Shown here: positions 44,999-54,693 of the stretch, piece after piece
How positions within the stretch are numbered: position 1 is the stretch's first letter
How the letters are laid out: each line of letters opens with the position of its first letter
From: Flavisphingomonas formosensis
Lineage (GTDB): Bacteria; Pseudomonadota; Alphaproteobacteria; Sphingomonadales; Sphingomonadaceae
Assembly: GCF_009755815.1 (NCBI RefSeq)
Contig: NZ_WRPK01000009.1
Span: forward strand, 124,001-188,000
Length of the DNA stretch: 64,000 nt
Direction: 5' to 3'
Translations under genes and position numbers: made by a program
The notes under the pieces: generated by a model
Database searches by the model: none
What the model saw: the letters and a program-made list of their open reading frames with translations, nothing else
Told to the model about the DNA's origin: nothing

Positions 44999-45440
44999 AG
45001 AGACCTCCTCGCTCGGCCCCGCGCATCCCGCTTCTGCCGAACGATTGCCGCTGCATTGGTCGGCCTGCAACTGAGCAGATCGCAACGATCCGTCCCGATT
45101 GCATGATCGGAAATCGCGCCGCGTGCCCGCCTCAGACCGAGATCGACAACGTCCTGCCCGGGCGTGTCGGCTGCACGTCGCCGATCGCATCTCTGGCGGA
45201 TCCATCGGCCTGAGCCGTCGATTCTACCGGCACAGCCGCCTCGAGCGCAGGCGGCTGTGCGTCGGCCGCGATAGCCATAGTCTCGGCAGCGTCAGCGCGC
45301 TTTACGGCATTCGACTTTGCACCGGCCTTGCGGCCAAGGCCGGTTTGGAGCCTGCAGCGCCAATCCCTGGCATGGACCGGTGCCAGCCGCCGCTTCACGC
45401 TCAGATATAAATCTTCCGAGCCGCCCGCAAACGCCGAACC
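44999..45440. other. 440 bp without a supported gene
   Basis: A minus-strand ORF (ends 45132) has low-complexity Ala-rich sequence and no recognisable domain. Nothing else stands out. Confidence 0.4.
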
Positions 45441-45572
45441 GAACATAGGTTGACCAGGCCCTATCACGCTCGAAGCAACGGCCAGGCTGAACGTATAGGC
45501 TGCACTATCAACGAAGCGCCCGTCAAAGCCTTCCGTTACGACCCGATGAACGAACTGCGCCGACACGTCCTT
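45441..45572 (+). pseudogene. Transposase fragment (IS481/integrase-core type)
   Basis: EHRLTRPYHARSNGQAER then IGCTINEAPVKAFRYDP and MNELRRHV is the end of an rve integrase core, including the catalytic-Glu helix NGQAER. Only ~44 residues remain. The rest before and after is lost, and the sensor kinase gene begins (3' end) 27 bp further on. Confidence 0.7.
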
Positions 45573-45598
45573 CGGGGAAAAGATGAAGGTGATGAAGG

Positions 45599-46873
45599 TC
45601 ACCGTGCGGCTGGGACCATAACAACCACCCTGAACCCACCCTCTGCCAGATTGCCCGCCTCGATCGTCCCACCATGCGCCACCACCGCGCGGCGGGCGAT
45701 GGCGAGGCCGAGGCCGATGCCGGAGGGGTCGCCGCGCACGAAGGGGTCGAAGAGGGTGCCGAGGTCCGCCGTGGCAACGCCGGGGCCTTGGTCGCTGACC
45801 GTGATGCGATAGGTGCCGCCGGCGGCGTCGAGCGCGGCGGCGAGGGTCACCTGGCTGGCGGGCGGGGCGAAGCGCAGGGCGTTGCGGACGATATTCTCGA
45901 TCGCGCGGCGGAACAGGGCCGCGCTGCCGCGCAGGCTGGGGCGGGCGTCCTCGGGCAGAGCGGGGAGGGTGGCGGCGAAGGCGATGCCGCAGGCCTGCGC
46001 CTCGAAGGCGGCGTCGCCGGCCAGCTCCTCGATAACGGCGATCGGATCGAAATAATCCTCGCCGGGATCGGCGCCGCTCTCGACGCGGGCGAGGACGAGC
46101 AGCTCGCGCACCATCGCCTCGAGGCGGATCGCCTCCTGCTCGATGCGGCCGAGCGAGCGTTCGAGGCGGCTTTCGTCCTGGCGCGCGAGGCCGATGGCGA
46201 GCTGCAGGCGGGCGAGCGGGGAGCGCAGCTCGTGCGAGACGTCGTGTAGCAGGCGGTCGCGCGCGGTGACGAGCTGCTGCAGGCGGATCGCCATCGCGTC
46301 GAAATCTCGGGCGAGATCGGCGATCTCGTCGCGCCGCCGGCCGACCTCACCCTGCAACCGGACGGCGAGGTCGCCCTGCGCCAGCCGGTCGAAGCCGTTG
46401 CGCAGGAGCTTGATCGGCCGCGCCAGATACCAGGCGAGGATGAGGCTGAAGAAGAAGCCGGCCGTGCCGCCAGCGATCAGGATCGGCGGTGGGATGTGCA
46501 GCGGGCCGCCATGATCGGTCTCGGCATAGCGATAGGTGATCCGCCAGGCGCGGCTGTCCGGGCCGCGAACGTCGCGGGCGAGCAGGCCGGAGCCGGGCGG
46601 GGCGGCGGCGGCGCGGCCGGCCGGCACGAGCGCGATCGGATCGCGGTCGACGGCGGGCAGGCGGGCGCGCGCCGCGGCGAAGGCGGCGGGGCCACCGCGC
46701 GCGACATCCTCGGCGAGCAGGGCGAAGATCGAGGCGGAGACGCGCTCTGCGATCCATTTGTCGGGCGAGGGCGAGCCGCGCTCCAGCACGAACAGCAGCC
46801 ACAGCCCCTCGATCATACAGAAGAAGGTCAGCCAGAAGCCGAGCAGGATCTTCCAGAAGAGCCGCCCCGTCAC
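45599..46873 (-). CDS. Two-component sensor histidine kinase, CpxA/EnvZ type
   Basis: 424 residues with an N-terminal membrane segment (WKILLGFWLTFFCMIEGLWL), a periplasmic loop, a second membrane segment (LIAGGTAGFFFSLILAWYLA, ~133-152), a HAMP domain, the H-box LLHDVSHELRSPLARLQ (~200) and an ATPase domain with N-, G1- and G2-boxes (IVRNALRF, DQGPGVA, GIGLGLAIA). Its start overlaps the response-regulator stop by 4 bp. Divergent from the efflux operon, which it probably controls. Confidence 0.93.
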   Translation of the reverse strand: MTGRLFWKILLGFWLTFFCMIEGLWLLFVLERGSPSPDKWIAERVSASIFALLAEDVARGGPAAFAAARARLPAVDRDPIALVPAGRAAAAPPGSGLLARDVRGPDSRAWRITYRYAETDHGGPLHIPPPILIAGGTAGFFFSLILAWYLARPIKLLRNGFDRLAQGDLAVRLQGEVGRRRDEIADLARDFDAMAIRLQQLVTARDRLLHDVSHELRSPLARLQLAIGLARQDESRLERSLGRIEQEAIRLEAMVRELLVLARVESGADPGEDYFDPIAVIEELAGDAAFEAQACGIAFAATLPALPEDARPSLRGSAALFRRAIENIVRNALRFAPPASQVTLAAALDAAGGTYRITVSDQGPGVATADLGTLFDPFVRGDPSGIGLGLAIARRAVVAHGGTIEAGNLAEGGFRVVVMVPAAR

Positions 46874-47574
46874 GGCAGCCGCCCGATGCGGTAGCCGATG
46901 CCGCGCACCGTCTCGATCTCGATGTCGCTCCCCAGCGCGGCGGCGAGCTTCTGCCGCAGGTTGCTGACATGCACGTCGATGCTGCGATCGTAGCTGGCAT
47001 GGGGCCGGCCGAGCACAGTCTGCGAGAGTGCATCCTTGGACGCGACCTTGCCGGCCGCCTGGATGAGCGCGACGAGCAGGTTGAACTCCGAGGCGGTGAG
47101 ATCGACCCGGCGGCCGCCATGCTGCACTCGGCGCGCGGCGATATCGACGTCGAGGCCGCCGAGCCGAAGCAGAGGGGGCGGATCGGCGGCGGCCGCGGCG
47201 GGATGGCGGCGCAGCACGGCGCGCAGGCGCGCCACCAGCTCGCGCGGGAAATAGGGCTTGGGCACATAGTCGTCGGCGCCGAGCTCCAGCCCGATGACGC
47301 GGTCGATATCGTCACCCCTGGCGGTGAGCATGATCACCGGGATGGCGCTCTTCTCGCGGATCCGGCGCAGCGCCTCGATGCCGCACAGGCGCGGAAGCAT
47401 CACGTCGAGGATCACCGCGTCATAGCCCCCGGAGATCGCGGCGGGGACGGCATCCGCGCCGTTGAACAGCGCATCGATCCGGAAGCCCTCGGCCTCCAGA
47501 TAGTCGCGCAGCATGGCTGTCAGCTCGATATCGTCATCGACGACGAGCACATGCGGGCCCGCATTGTCCGTCAT
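46870..47574 (-). CDS. OmpR-family response regulator (CpxR-like)
   Basis: 234 residues. Receiver domain with the acidic pair VVDDD (~11-15), phospho-acceptor Asp in VILDVMLP (~55) and Lys in PKPYF. The Trans_reg_C winged helix ends DVHVSNLRQKLAAALG then IETVRGIGYRIG. It is first in the two-gene TCS operon. The 248-bp divergent region upstream (47575-47822) serves both this and the outer membrane factor gene. Confidence 0.93.
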   Translation of the reverse strand: MTDNAGPHVLVVDDDIELTAMLRDYLEAEGFRIDALFNGADAVPAAISGGYDAVILDVMLPRLCGIEALRRIREKSAIPVIMLTARGDDIDRVIGLELGADDYVPKPYFPRELVARLRAVLRRHPAAAAADPPPLLRLGGLDVDIAARRVQHGGRRVDLTASEFNLLVALIQAAGKVASKDALSQTVLGRPHASYDRSIDVHVSNLRQKLAAALGSDIEIETVRGIGYRIGRLP

Positions 47575-47822
47575 GATGCGGGAGCATGGAGGCCGGCGGC
47601 GGGCCTGTCATCCCATCTTTTCGAAACCTTTACACATTGCTTGCGATCGCCTTACCCCTTCACGCGCCGGGGCTGGTAGAGCGTGGGGCATGGGACTGGG
47701 ATTGTTCTTGTGCCTCGGGCGCGGGGGGCGACGTTCGTTGCCTTTGGTTAGGCTGGGCGTTGCATCGAGGTCGACTTCTTTCACTCCTCCCCTGAAGGGG
47801 AGGGCTTAATGAGTCTCTCGTT

Positions 47823-49244
47823 ATGAAAATTCGCGTGGGTGCCGCTGTGGCCATGGCGTCGCTGCTCGGCGGCTGCGCGGTGGGGCCGGACTATCGGCCG
47901 CCTGCCACGGCCGCGCTCGATGTGCCGTCGCGTTATGTGCTGGCAGCGCCGGCGGCGCAGGCGGAGGATCTGTCGAGCTGGTGGACGCGCTTCGACGATC
48001 CGCTGCTCACCGACCTGATCGCGCAGGCGACGGCGAGGAATCTCGACATCAAGGTCTCCGAGGCGCGGCTGCGCGAGGCGCGCGAGGCGCTGGTCCAGTC
48101 GCGGGCGAGCCTGTTTCCGACGCTCAGCGGATCGGCCGGTGTTACCCGCAACGATACCGAGCGCCATCGCGCCGCGACGCTGACCACCAATGGCACCCAG
48201 CTCTCGCTCGGGCTCGACGCCTCGTGGCAGGCCGACCTGTTCGGCGGCAACCGTCGGTCGGTGGAGGCGTCACGCGCCAGCCTGGACGCGGCGAGCTTCG
48301 ACCTCGCGGCAGTGCGCATGGCGACGGCGGGCGAGGTGGCGACCAACTATGTCGCCGCCCGGCTGGCCCAGGCGCGGCTGGCAATCGCGCGCGACACGCT
48401 GGCCACCGAGGACGACAATCTGCGGATCGCGAGCTGGCGCGTCCAGGCGGGGCTGGTCTCCGCCACCGACCGGGAGCAGGCCCGCGCGCAGCGGGACCAG
48501 ACGGCAGCCACCATCCCGACGATCGAGACGAATTTCCGCAGTGCGGTCAATCGCCTCGCGGTGCTAACCGGTCGGGCGCCCGGCGCCGTCGATGCCGCGC
48601 TCGCCGCCGCGGCGCCGATCCCGGCGGGGCCGGCAGCGATCGCGGTCGGCGTGCCGGCCGACACGCTGCGCCAGCGGCCGGACGTGCGCTCCGCCGAGCG
48701 CCAGCTCGCCGCGGCGACGGCGCGGATCGGCGTGGCCGAGGCGCAACTCTATCCGGCGTTGACCCTGACTGGGAGCCTCGATTCAGCCGCGTCGCATGTC
48801 GGCGATCTCGGCAGCCTGATCACCAGCACGCTGTTCGCGAGTCTGGCCCAGACGATCTTCGACGGTGGCCGGCTGCGCTCGCAGGTACGTTCGGCGCGGG
48901 CGTCGGCGGATGAGGCGTTCGCCACCTACAAGTCGACGGTGCTGACCGGGCTGGAGGATGTCGAGAATGCGCTGCAGGCGCTGAACGCCGCCAGGACGCG
49001 CCAGGCTTCGCTGGCCGATGCGCGCAATGCCGCGCAGGCGGCGGCCGAGCTGGCGCGCAGCCAATATCAGTCCGGCCTCACCGATTTCCTCACCCTGCTG
49101 CAGAGCGAGCAGTCGCTGCTCTCGGCACGCGATACGCTGGCCTCGGCGCAGGCCGATCAGGCGAGCGCCATCGTCCAGCTTTACCTGGCGCTCGGCGGCG
49201 GATGGCAGTCGGGCTCACTCGCAACCGCAGGCCCCGCGCAATGA
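47823..49244 (+). CDS. Outer membrane efflux factor (NodT/OprM-type lipoprotein)
   Basis: 473 residues. Lipobox LLGGCAVGPDY (Cys ~18) with the typical VGPDYRPP start of RND/ABC outer membrane factors. Two OEP repeats are visible, each with the RPDVRSAERQLAAATARIGV and ARNAAQAAAELARSQYQSGL helices. It forms the outer membrane channel for the downstream MacAB-type pump; the stop overlaps the macA-like start as ATGA. Confidence 0.93.
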   Translation: MKIRVGAAVAMASLLGGCAVGPDYRPPATAALDVPSRYVLAAPAAQAEDLSSWWTRFDDPLLTDLIAQATARNLDIKVSEARLREAREALVQSRASLFPTLSGSAGVTRNDTERHRAATLTTNGTQLSLGLDASWQADLFGGNRRSVEASRASLDAASFDLAAVRMATAGEVATNYVAARLAQARLAIARDTLATEDDNLRIASWRVQAGLVSATDREQARAQRDQTAATIPTIETNFRSAVNRLAVLTGRAPGAVDAALAAAAPIPAGPAAIAVGVPADTLRQRPDVRSAERQLAAATARIGVAEAQLYPALTLTGSLDSAASHVGDLGSLITSTLFASLAQTIFDGGRLRSQVRSARASADEAFATYKSTVLTGLEDVENALQALNAARTRQASLADARNAAQAAAELARSQYQSGLTDFLTLLQSEQSLLSARDTLASAQADQASAIVQLYLALGGGWQSGSLATAGPAQ

Positions 49245-50536
49245 CCGATCAAGACATGGACAGCTTCCTGGGCCGCACCCCGCGCACCCGCCGGCAAAGG
49301 CTCATCCGCTGGGGCGGCATCGCGGTGGCGGTGCTGCTGATCCTCTTCATCGTCTCGCGCATGCTCGCGCCGCGGCCACAGAGCGCGTTCGCCACCGCCC
49401 AGGTGACGCGTGGCGATCTGGACGTGACCGTCTCGGCGACCGGCAATCTGGCGCCGACCAAACAGGTGAACGTCGGGTCGGAGGAATCCGGCCTCGTCGA
49501 GAAAGTCTATGTCGCCAACAACGACAAGGTGCGCCAGGGCCAGCCGCTCGCCAGCCTCGATCTGTCGCGGCTGCGCGATTCGCTGGTGCAGAGCCAGGCG
49601 TCGCTGGAGGCGGCGCTGGCGACGGTGCAGCAGAATGAGGCGACGGTTTCCCAGACCAAGGCCAATCTGGCGCGCTACGAGGAGGTCTCGCGCCTCTCGG
49701 CCGGGCGGGTGCCGTCGCGCACCGAGTTCGACACCGCGCGCGCCGACTATGCCCGCGCCGTCGCCAATGTCGCCGCCGCTCGCGCGCAGGTGGCGCAGGC
49801 GCGCGCCGAGGTGTCGACCAACCAGACCAATCTCGCCAAGGGGACGATCTATGCGCCGGTGAACGGCGTCGTGCTCTCGCGCCAGGTGGAGCCCGGCCAG
49901 ACCGTCGCCGCGCAGTTCAACGTGGCGACCCTGTTCACCATCGCCGAGGATCTCTCGCGCATGAAGCTCGAGGTGAAGGTCGACGAGGCGGACATCGGCG
50001 AGCTGCACGAGGGTGCGGCCGCGAGCTTCACCGTCGATGCCTATCCGGGGCGGGTGTTCGGGGCGACGGTGACCCGCGTCGATCTCGGCGCGAACGCGAC
50101 GCCGCAGGTGAACAGTGCCGGCACCACCGTCTCGTCGACCAGCACGGTAGTCGCCTATACGGCGGTGCTGTCGGTCGCCAATCCCGACCTGCTGCTGAAG
50201 CCCGGGATGACCGCCACCGCGACGATCCACACCGCGCATCGCAGCGGCGTGTTGCTCGTGCCCAATGCGGCGCTGCGCTTCAGCCCCGCGCCGGCGGACG
50301 TGAAGGGCGGCTCGGGGCTGCTGCCCGGCCCGCCGGATCGCGACAAGAAGGTGAAGACCGCGAATATCGGCCGCGGCGGCCAGCAGCAACTGTGGGTGCA
50401 GGGCGCGGACGGCACGCTGAGCGCGCTGCAGGTGACTGTCGGCGATACCGACGGCACCAATACCGAGGTGACCGGCAAGGGCTTGCGGAGCGGCATGCGC
50501 GTCGTCACCGGCAAGCTGGCCGCGGCCGCGCAATGA
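49241..50536 (+). CDS. macA: MacA-like periplasmic adaptor (membrane fusion protein)
   Basis: 431 residues from ATG 49241 (ATGA overlap). One N-terminal membrane anchor (IRWGGIAVAVLLILFIVSRM), lipoyl half-motifs (VTVSATGNLAPTKQVNVGSE and GTIYAPVNGVVLSRQVEPGQ) flanking a coiled coil (~95-190), then beta-barrel domains. Bridges MacB and the outer membrane factor. Confidence 0.92.
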   Translation: MTDQDMDSFLGRTPRTRRQRLIRWGGIAVAVLLILFIVSRMLAPRPQSAFATAQVTRGDLDVTVSATGNLAPTKQVNVGSEESGLVEKVYVANNDKVRQGQPLASLDLSRLRDSLVQSQASLEAALATVQQNEATVSQTKANLARYEEVSRLSAGRVPSRTEFDTARADYARAVANVAAARAQVAQARAEVSTNQTNLAKGTIYAPVNGVVLSRQVEPGQTVAAQFNVATLFTIAEDLSRMKLEVKVDEADIGELHEGAAASFTVDAYPGRVFGATVTRVDLGANATPQVNSAGTTVSSTSTVVAYTAVLSVANPDLLLKPGMTATATIHTAHRSGVLLVPNAALRFSPAPADVKGGSGLLPGPPDRDKKVKTANIGRGGQQQLWVQGADGTLSALQVTVGDTDGTNTEVTGKGLRSGMRVVTGKLAAAAQ

Positions 50537-51249
50537 CCCCTGCCGAGCCGCTTATCGCGCTGAGCGGCGTGACCAAGCGCTATGGCCGCGGCGCCAATGC
50601 GTTCGATGCGCTGAAGGGCATCGATCTCGACATTGCGGCGGGCGATTTCGTGGCGGTGATGGGGCCTTCCGGATCGGGCAAGTCGACGATGATGAACATC
50701 CTCGGATGCCTCGACGTGCCGAGCGGCGGCACCTTCCGGTTCCGCGGCGTGCCGGTGGAGGGGCTGGACGCGGACGAGCGCTCGCTCTTGCGGCGGCGCT
50801 ATCTCGGCTTCGTCTTCCAGGGCTTCAACCTGCTCGCGCGGACCTCGGCGCTGGAGAATGTCGAGTTGCCGCTGGTCTATCGCGGCGAGCCGCGCAAGCG
50901 GCGGCGCGAGCTCGGCATGGATGCGCTCGAGCGGGTCGGGCTGGCGCCCTGGGCGACGCACACGCCGGCCGAGCTTTCCGGCGGCCAGCAGCAGCGCGTC
51001 GCCATCGCGCGCGCGATCGTCACCCATCCCGACGTGCTGCTGGCGGATGAGCCGACCGGCAATCTCGACAGCCAGCGCTCGATCGAGATCATGGAATTGT
51101 TGACCGACCTCAACCGGTCGAGCGGGATCACCGTGCTGATGGTGACGCACGAGCCGGACATGGCGGGGTTCGCCCACACCATCGTCCATTTCAAGGACGG
51201 GCTGGTCGACCGCATCGAGCGGGGCGCCGGTGCGGGGGCGCCGGCCTGA
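50533..51249 (+). CDS. macB: MacB-like ABC transporter ATP-binding protein
   Basis: 238 residues from ATG 50533 (ATGA overlap). Walker A GPSGSGKSTMMNILG, Q-loop FVFQGFNLL, signature ELSGGQQQRVAIARAI and Walker B LLADEPTGNLDS are complete. This belongs to the LolD/MacB subfamily. The ATPase and permease are separate proteins here, unlike E. coli MacB. Confidence 0.93.
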   Translation: MTPAEPLIALSGVTKRYGRGANAFDALKGIDLDIAAGDFVAVMGPSGSGKSTMMNILGCLDVPSGGTFRFRGVPVEGLDADERSLLRRRYLGFVFQGFNLLARTSALENVELPLVYRGEPRKRRRELGMDALERVGLAPWATHTPAELSGGQQQRVAIARAIVTHPDVLLADEPTGNLDSQRSIEIMELLTDLNRSSGITVLMVTHEPDMAGFAHTIVHFKDGLVDRIERGAGAGAPA

Positions 51250-52457
51250 TGCTCTTCACCACCATCATCCTGTCGCTGCGCGAGATACGGCGGCACGTGC
51301 TGCGCTCCTTCCTCACCGTGCTGGGCGTGGTGATCGGCGTCGCCGCGGTGGTGACGATGGTGACCTTGGGCGACGCCGCGACGCGATCGGTGCAGGCGCA
51401 GATCGCCAGCCTCGGCTCCAACCTGCTCACCATAATGCCGGGTCAGGGCTTTGGCCGCGGTGGCGGCGGCGCCGCGCCGCAGCCGTTCAAGCCCGAGGAT
51501 GTCGAGGCGATCCGCACCCAGATCGGCGGCATCACGGCGACCGCGCCGCAGGTGCAGACGACGGTGACCGCGATCCGCAACTCGGCCAACTGGTCGGTTT
51601 CGGTGAACGGCACCAGCAGCGATTTCCTGGTCGGGCAGCAATGGAAGATCGTCGACGGGCGCGGCTTCACCCCCGCCGAGGAGATAGCCGGCAAATCGGT
51701 CTGCCTGATCGGCAACACGGTGCGCACCAACCTCTACCATGCCGAGGAGCCGATCGGCACCCGCGTCCGGCTGGGCGACATAAGCTGCGAAGTGATCGGC
51801 CTGCTCGCGACGCGCGGCCAGAGCGGCTTCGGCCAGGACAATGACAACACCGTGCTGATGCCCTACAAGGCGGTGCAGCGTCGGCTGACCGGCAACCGGA
51901 ACGTGCAGACGATCATGGTCGCGGTCGACCCCCGCTACGACAGCAAGGCGATCCAGGACGCGATCACCGCGCTGATGCGCGAGCGGCGCAAGATCGGGGC
52001 GGACAAGGAAGACGATTTCAACATCTTCGACACCAAGCAGATCTCCGACACGCTGGCCGGCGCGACCAACACGCTGACCCGGATCGTGACCGCGGTCGCC
52101 GCCATTTCGCTGCTGGTCGGCGGGATCGGCATCATGAACATCATGCTCGTCTCGGTGACGGAGCGGACGCGCGAGATCGGCATCCGCCTCGCCATCGGCG
52201 CTGTGGCGCGCGAAGTGCTTCTGCAATTCCTGGTCGAGGCGGTGGTGCTCTCCTCGCTGGGCGGGCTCGTCGGCCTGCTGATCGCGCTGTTCGCCTGCGC
52301 CGGCCTGTCGGCGCTGATGCACGTGCCGTTCCTGTGGCTGCCGCAGATCAACCTGATCGCCTTCGCCATATCGGCGGCGATCGGCGTGATCTTCGGCTAT
52401 TTCCCTGCCCGCCGCGCCGCCTCGCTCAACCCGATCGACGCGCTGCGCCACGAGTGA
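51249..52457 (+). CDS. macB: MacB-like ABC transporter permease (FtsX type)
   Basis: 402 residues from ATG 51249, overlapping the ATPase stop by one base. N-terminal membrane segment (LRSFLTVLGVVIGVAAVVTM), a large periplasmic MacB_PCD domain (~40-260) and three C-terminal membrane segments, with the FtsX motif SVTERTREIGIRLAIGAV. Ends LNPIDALRHE as is typical. The complex likely expels a toxic small molecule or lipopeptide. Confidence 0.93.
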   Translation: MLFTTIILSLREIRRHVLRSFLTVLGVVIGVAAVVTMVTLGDAATRSVQAQIASLGSNLLTIMPGQGFGRGGGGAAPQPFKPEDVEAIRTQIGGITATAPQVQTTVTAIRNSANWSVSVNGTSSDFLVGQQWKIVDGRGFTPAEEIAGKSVCLIGNTVRTNLYHAEEPIGTRVRLGDISCEVIGLLATRGQSGFGQDNDNTVLMPYKAVQRRLTGNRNVQTIMVAVDPRYDSKAIQDAITALMRERRKIGADKEDDFNIFDTKQISDTLAGATNTLTRIVTAVAAISLLVGGIGIMNIMLVSVTERTREIGIRLAIGAVAREVLLQFLVEAVVLSSLGGLVGLLIALFACAGLSALMHVPFLWLPQINLIAFAISAAIGVIFGYFPARRAASLNPIDALRHE

Positions 52458-52646
52458 GGAGGGGAGGCCGCCTCGCAAATGGGGGTGGTGATCCACGTCT
52501 CGCTGGGGCGGGTGCGGATGAAGGCGATCAAGTCTCCGGGATGGCTGAGCTGGCCTGCGCGATGATGGCAGCATCAAGGGCGAAATGGGGCCAAAAACAC
52601 CTCTATCGCCAGATCGGGACGACGATTTCAGTCAGCTGCTGGACTG

Positions 52647-53478
52647 TCAGAACTGCGTCCCGACATTGAAGCTGAAGAGCTTGGTATCGTCGCCTTTCAC
52701 CTTCAGGAGCACTTTCGAGATATCGATCCGGAAGGGGCCGAAAGGCGAATTCCAGTTCACGCCAAAACCAATAGCAAGGCGCGGTTTGGGTGAATCGCCG
52801 GCATATTCCTCATAGAAGGAATAGACCGTCTGCGTATAATTGACGGTGCCGCTGGCGCAGCCGCTGCTCGGACGCTCGGTCACGTCGCCGGTGCTGCTGT
52901 TGTAGCACTGCGCCTTGCCATGCTTGTTATAAATGTCGCGCGTATAGGTCGTCGGATTGGTGAGCAAGTCGCTGGTGCTGAACTTCGTGTCCCAAAGCGC
53001 GCCAACGTCGGCGAAGATCGACGGACGGAGGCCCAGCTCTCGCGCACCAGCGCCGAGCGGAATCTCCATCTCCAGTCGGCCCTGATAATATTTCTTGCCG
53101 CCGAGCGAATCGCTGGTCTTGTCAGTGCCCGCGCTCGAATCCGTATAGTGGCGAATGACGCGCGGACCGACGCCGCGGATGTCGAAGCCGTGCATCTGCG
53201 GATCGCCGAGGAGGAAGCGATCGGTCAGCCGCACATCCTGGCCGAGGCCGAAGATCACGCCGCCTTCGACGCTGGCCGACAGGATGAAGCCGCTGCCAAG
53301 TCCCCAATATTGCTTGGCGCTGAGCGTCGTGCGGACGTAGCGCGTATCTCCGCCGAGCCCGGCAAAATCCTGGCTGAGGATGACCCGGCGGCCGTGGCTC
53401 GGCCTGACGCGGTTGTTCAGATTGTCGTAAACGAGACTGTAGCCGAGCGAGGACGTCCAGCGTTTGCCGAGCGCATCG
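52647..53478 (-). pseudogene. bamA: BamA 3' fragment (outer membrane assembly barrel)
   Basis: The frame contains VDALGKRWTSSLGYSLVYDN through VILSQDFAGLGGDTRY and DRFLLGDPQMHGFDIRGVGP. It ends with WNSPFGPFRIDISKVLLKV and FNVGTQF, the normal BamA C-terminal strand. About 277 residues of the Omp85 barrel remain; POTRA domains and the first strands are missing. At 53475-53480 it joins IS3 orfB sequence. Since BamA is essential, an intact copy must exist elsewhere and this is likely a second copy or a rearrangement scar. Confidence 0.85.
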
Positions 53479-53549
53479 ACACGCCCGCCGCTCGCTCATC
53501 CCCAGGACCGCCTGGAGACGAGCGACCGCCTCTCGCTTGGCAGCGGGCG

Positions 53550-53816
53550 TCACCAATTTTTTGCAAGAAGGTGCTTCAGGCCTGCGTTGTCCAGCATGGC
53601 ATCGGCCAGCAGGCGCTTCAGCTTGGCGTTCTCATCCTCGAGCGCATGCAGCCGCTTCGCCTCGGACACCTCCGGACCGCCATACTTGGCCTTCCAGTTG
53701 TAGATCGTCGCTTCCGAGACACCGTCACGCCGGGCCAAGTCTCCGGTCTTGGCACCGGCCTCGGCGTCCCTCAGCACCGCAATGATCTGCTCTTCCGTGA
53801 ATCGCATACGCTTCAT
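53550..53816 (-). CDS. IS3-family OrfA
   Basis: 88 residues: MKRMRFTEEQIIAVLRDAEA, HTH with SEATIYNWKAKYGGPEVSEA and a coiled coil ending MLDNAGLKHLLAKNW. It differs from the OrfA at 23353, so this is another IS3 member. OrfB downstream is truncated, so no transposition is expected. Confidence 0.88.
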   Translation of the reverse strand: MKRMRFTEEQIIAVLRDAEAGAKTGDLARRDGVSEATIYNWKAKYGGPEVSEAKRLHALEDENAKLKRLLADAMLDNAGLKHLLAKNW

Positions 53817-53858
53817 CGTCCGTCCTTCTATCAGGCCGGACGCTGGGGTGCGGACTCA

Positions 53859-54300
53859 TTACGCATTGCACCACAGCCTCACGCAGATGAGCTTGATGGC
53901 GGCGAGATAGTTGGCAGCATTCTTTTCGTATCGAGTGGCGATGCCGCGGAACTGTTTGATGCGATTGAAGAAACGTTCAACGAGGTTCCGCTGGCGGTAG
54001 AGCCAAGACGAGAAGCCGAAACGTTGCTTGCGGTTGGACCGGTTGGGAATGTTTGCCCAGATGTTCCTGGCCGCAGCCACATCGCGGATGGCGGTGCTGT
54101 CATAACCTTTGTCGCCAAGGAGGGTTGCGCCCTCCGGAATGGCCTCGATCAGTGCTTCAGCCTCACAGGCATCGTGGATCTGGCCGCCCGTCAGTCTCAG
54201 GCTGACTGGACGTCCATCAGCATCGACAAGAGCGTGGAGTTTGGTTGTAAGGCCGCCCCGGGAACGTCCCATGCGATGATCTCCAGATCCCCTTTTTTGC
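53859..54300 (-). CDS. IS5-family transposase, second frame
   Basis: The useful part starts at GRSRGGLTTKLHALVDADGR and contains TLLGDKGYDSTAIRD (second Asp) and RNLVERFFNRIKQFRGIATR (the Y/F-R-E-K type signature). The formal ORF extends to 54476 in this frame, but the upstream part is the out-of-frame image of the first frame. Together the two frames make a complete DDE transposase. Confidence 0.85.
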
Positions 54301-54619
54301 CCGTCGCACCATGTTGGTGGACGCGCATGCAGGTGGAATCGATCATCACTAATTCGCCGTTGAACCCGGCGGAAACCGCTGCCAACAGCCGGTCCCATAC
54401 ACCCGCCTTCCGCCAGCGGACGAACCGATTGTAGCAGGTGGTCGAGGGGCCGTAGCGCTCCGGAATTTCCGCCCAAGGTGCACCTGAGCGGAAACGCCAG
54501 AGAATGCCGTTCAGGACACGCCGGTCGTCAACCCGAGGCACACCACGCGGCTTGTTGGGCAGCAATGGCTCGATGATCAGCCATTCCTTGTCCGTCAGTT
54601 CATATCGCCGGCGTGCCAT
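54197..54619 (-). CDS. IS5-family transposase, first frame
   Basis: From ATG 54619: MARRRYELTDKEWLIIEPLL, the DUF4096 N-terminal domain, then ELVMIDSTCMRVHQHGA with the first catalytic Asp. The second frame starts within its 3' end; a programmed frameshift near the G/A-run around 54285-54300 (AAAAAAGGGGA on the minus strand is CAAAAAAGGGG) would fuse the two. Confidence 0.88.
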   Translation of the reverse strand: MARRRYELTDKEWLIIEPLLPNKPRGVPRVDDRRVLNGILWRFRSGAPWAEIPERYGPSTTCYNRFVRWRKAGVWDRLLAAVSAGFNGELVMIDSTCMRVHQHGATGKKGDLEIIAWDVPGAALQPNSTLLSMLMDVQSA

Positions 54620-54693
54620 GCATCCCTCCATTCCCAGAGGAAAGCTGAATCACGCCAAGGCTCAGAGCTCAACCCAATTTATGAGTTCGCGCC

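Noticed and set aside
45132-45602. 156-codon minus-strand ORF before the sensor kinase
   Set aside because: Contains the antisense of a transposase fragment and Ala-rich low-complexity sequence; no motif.
49181-50533. 450-codon minus-strand ORF
   Set aside because: Antisense of the macA-like gene; rich in His/Arg/Gly with no domain.
50877-52577. 566-codon minus-strand ORF across the macB genes
   Set aside because: Shadow ORF in GC-rich coding DNA; the plus strand has the ABC and FtsX motifs.
52920-54434. 504-codon plus-strand ORF across bamA and IS elements
   Set aside because: It crosses the junctions of a BamA relic, IS3 and IS5, each coding on the minus strand; no real protein would span them.
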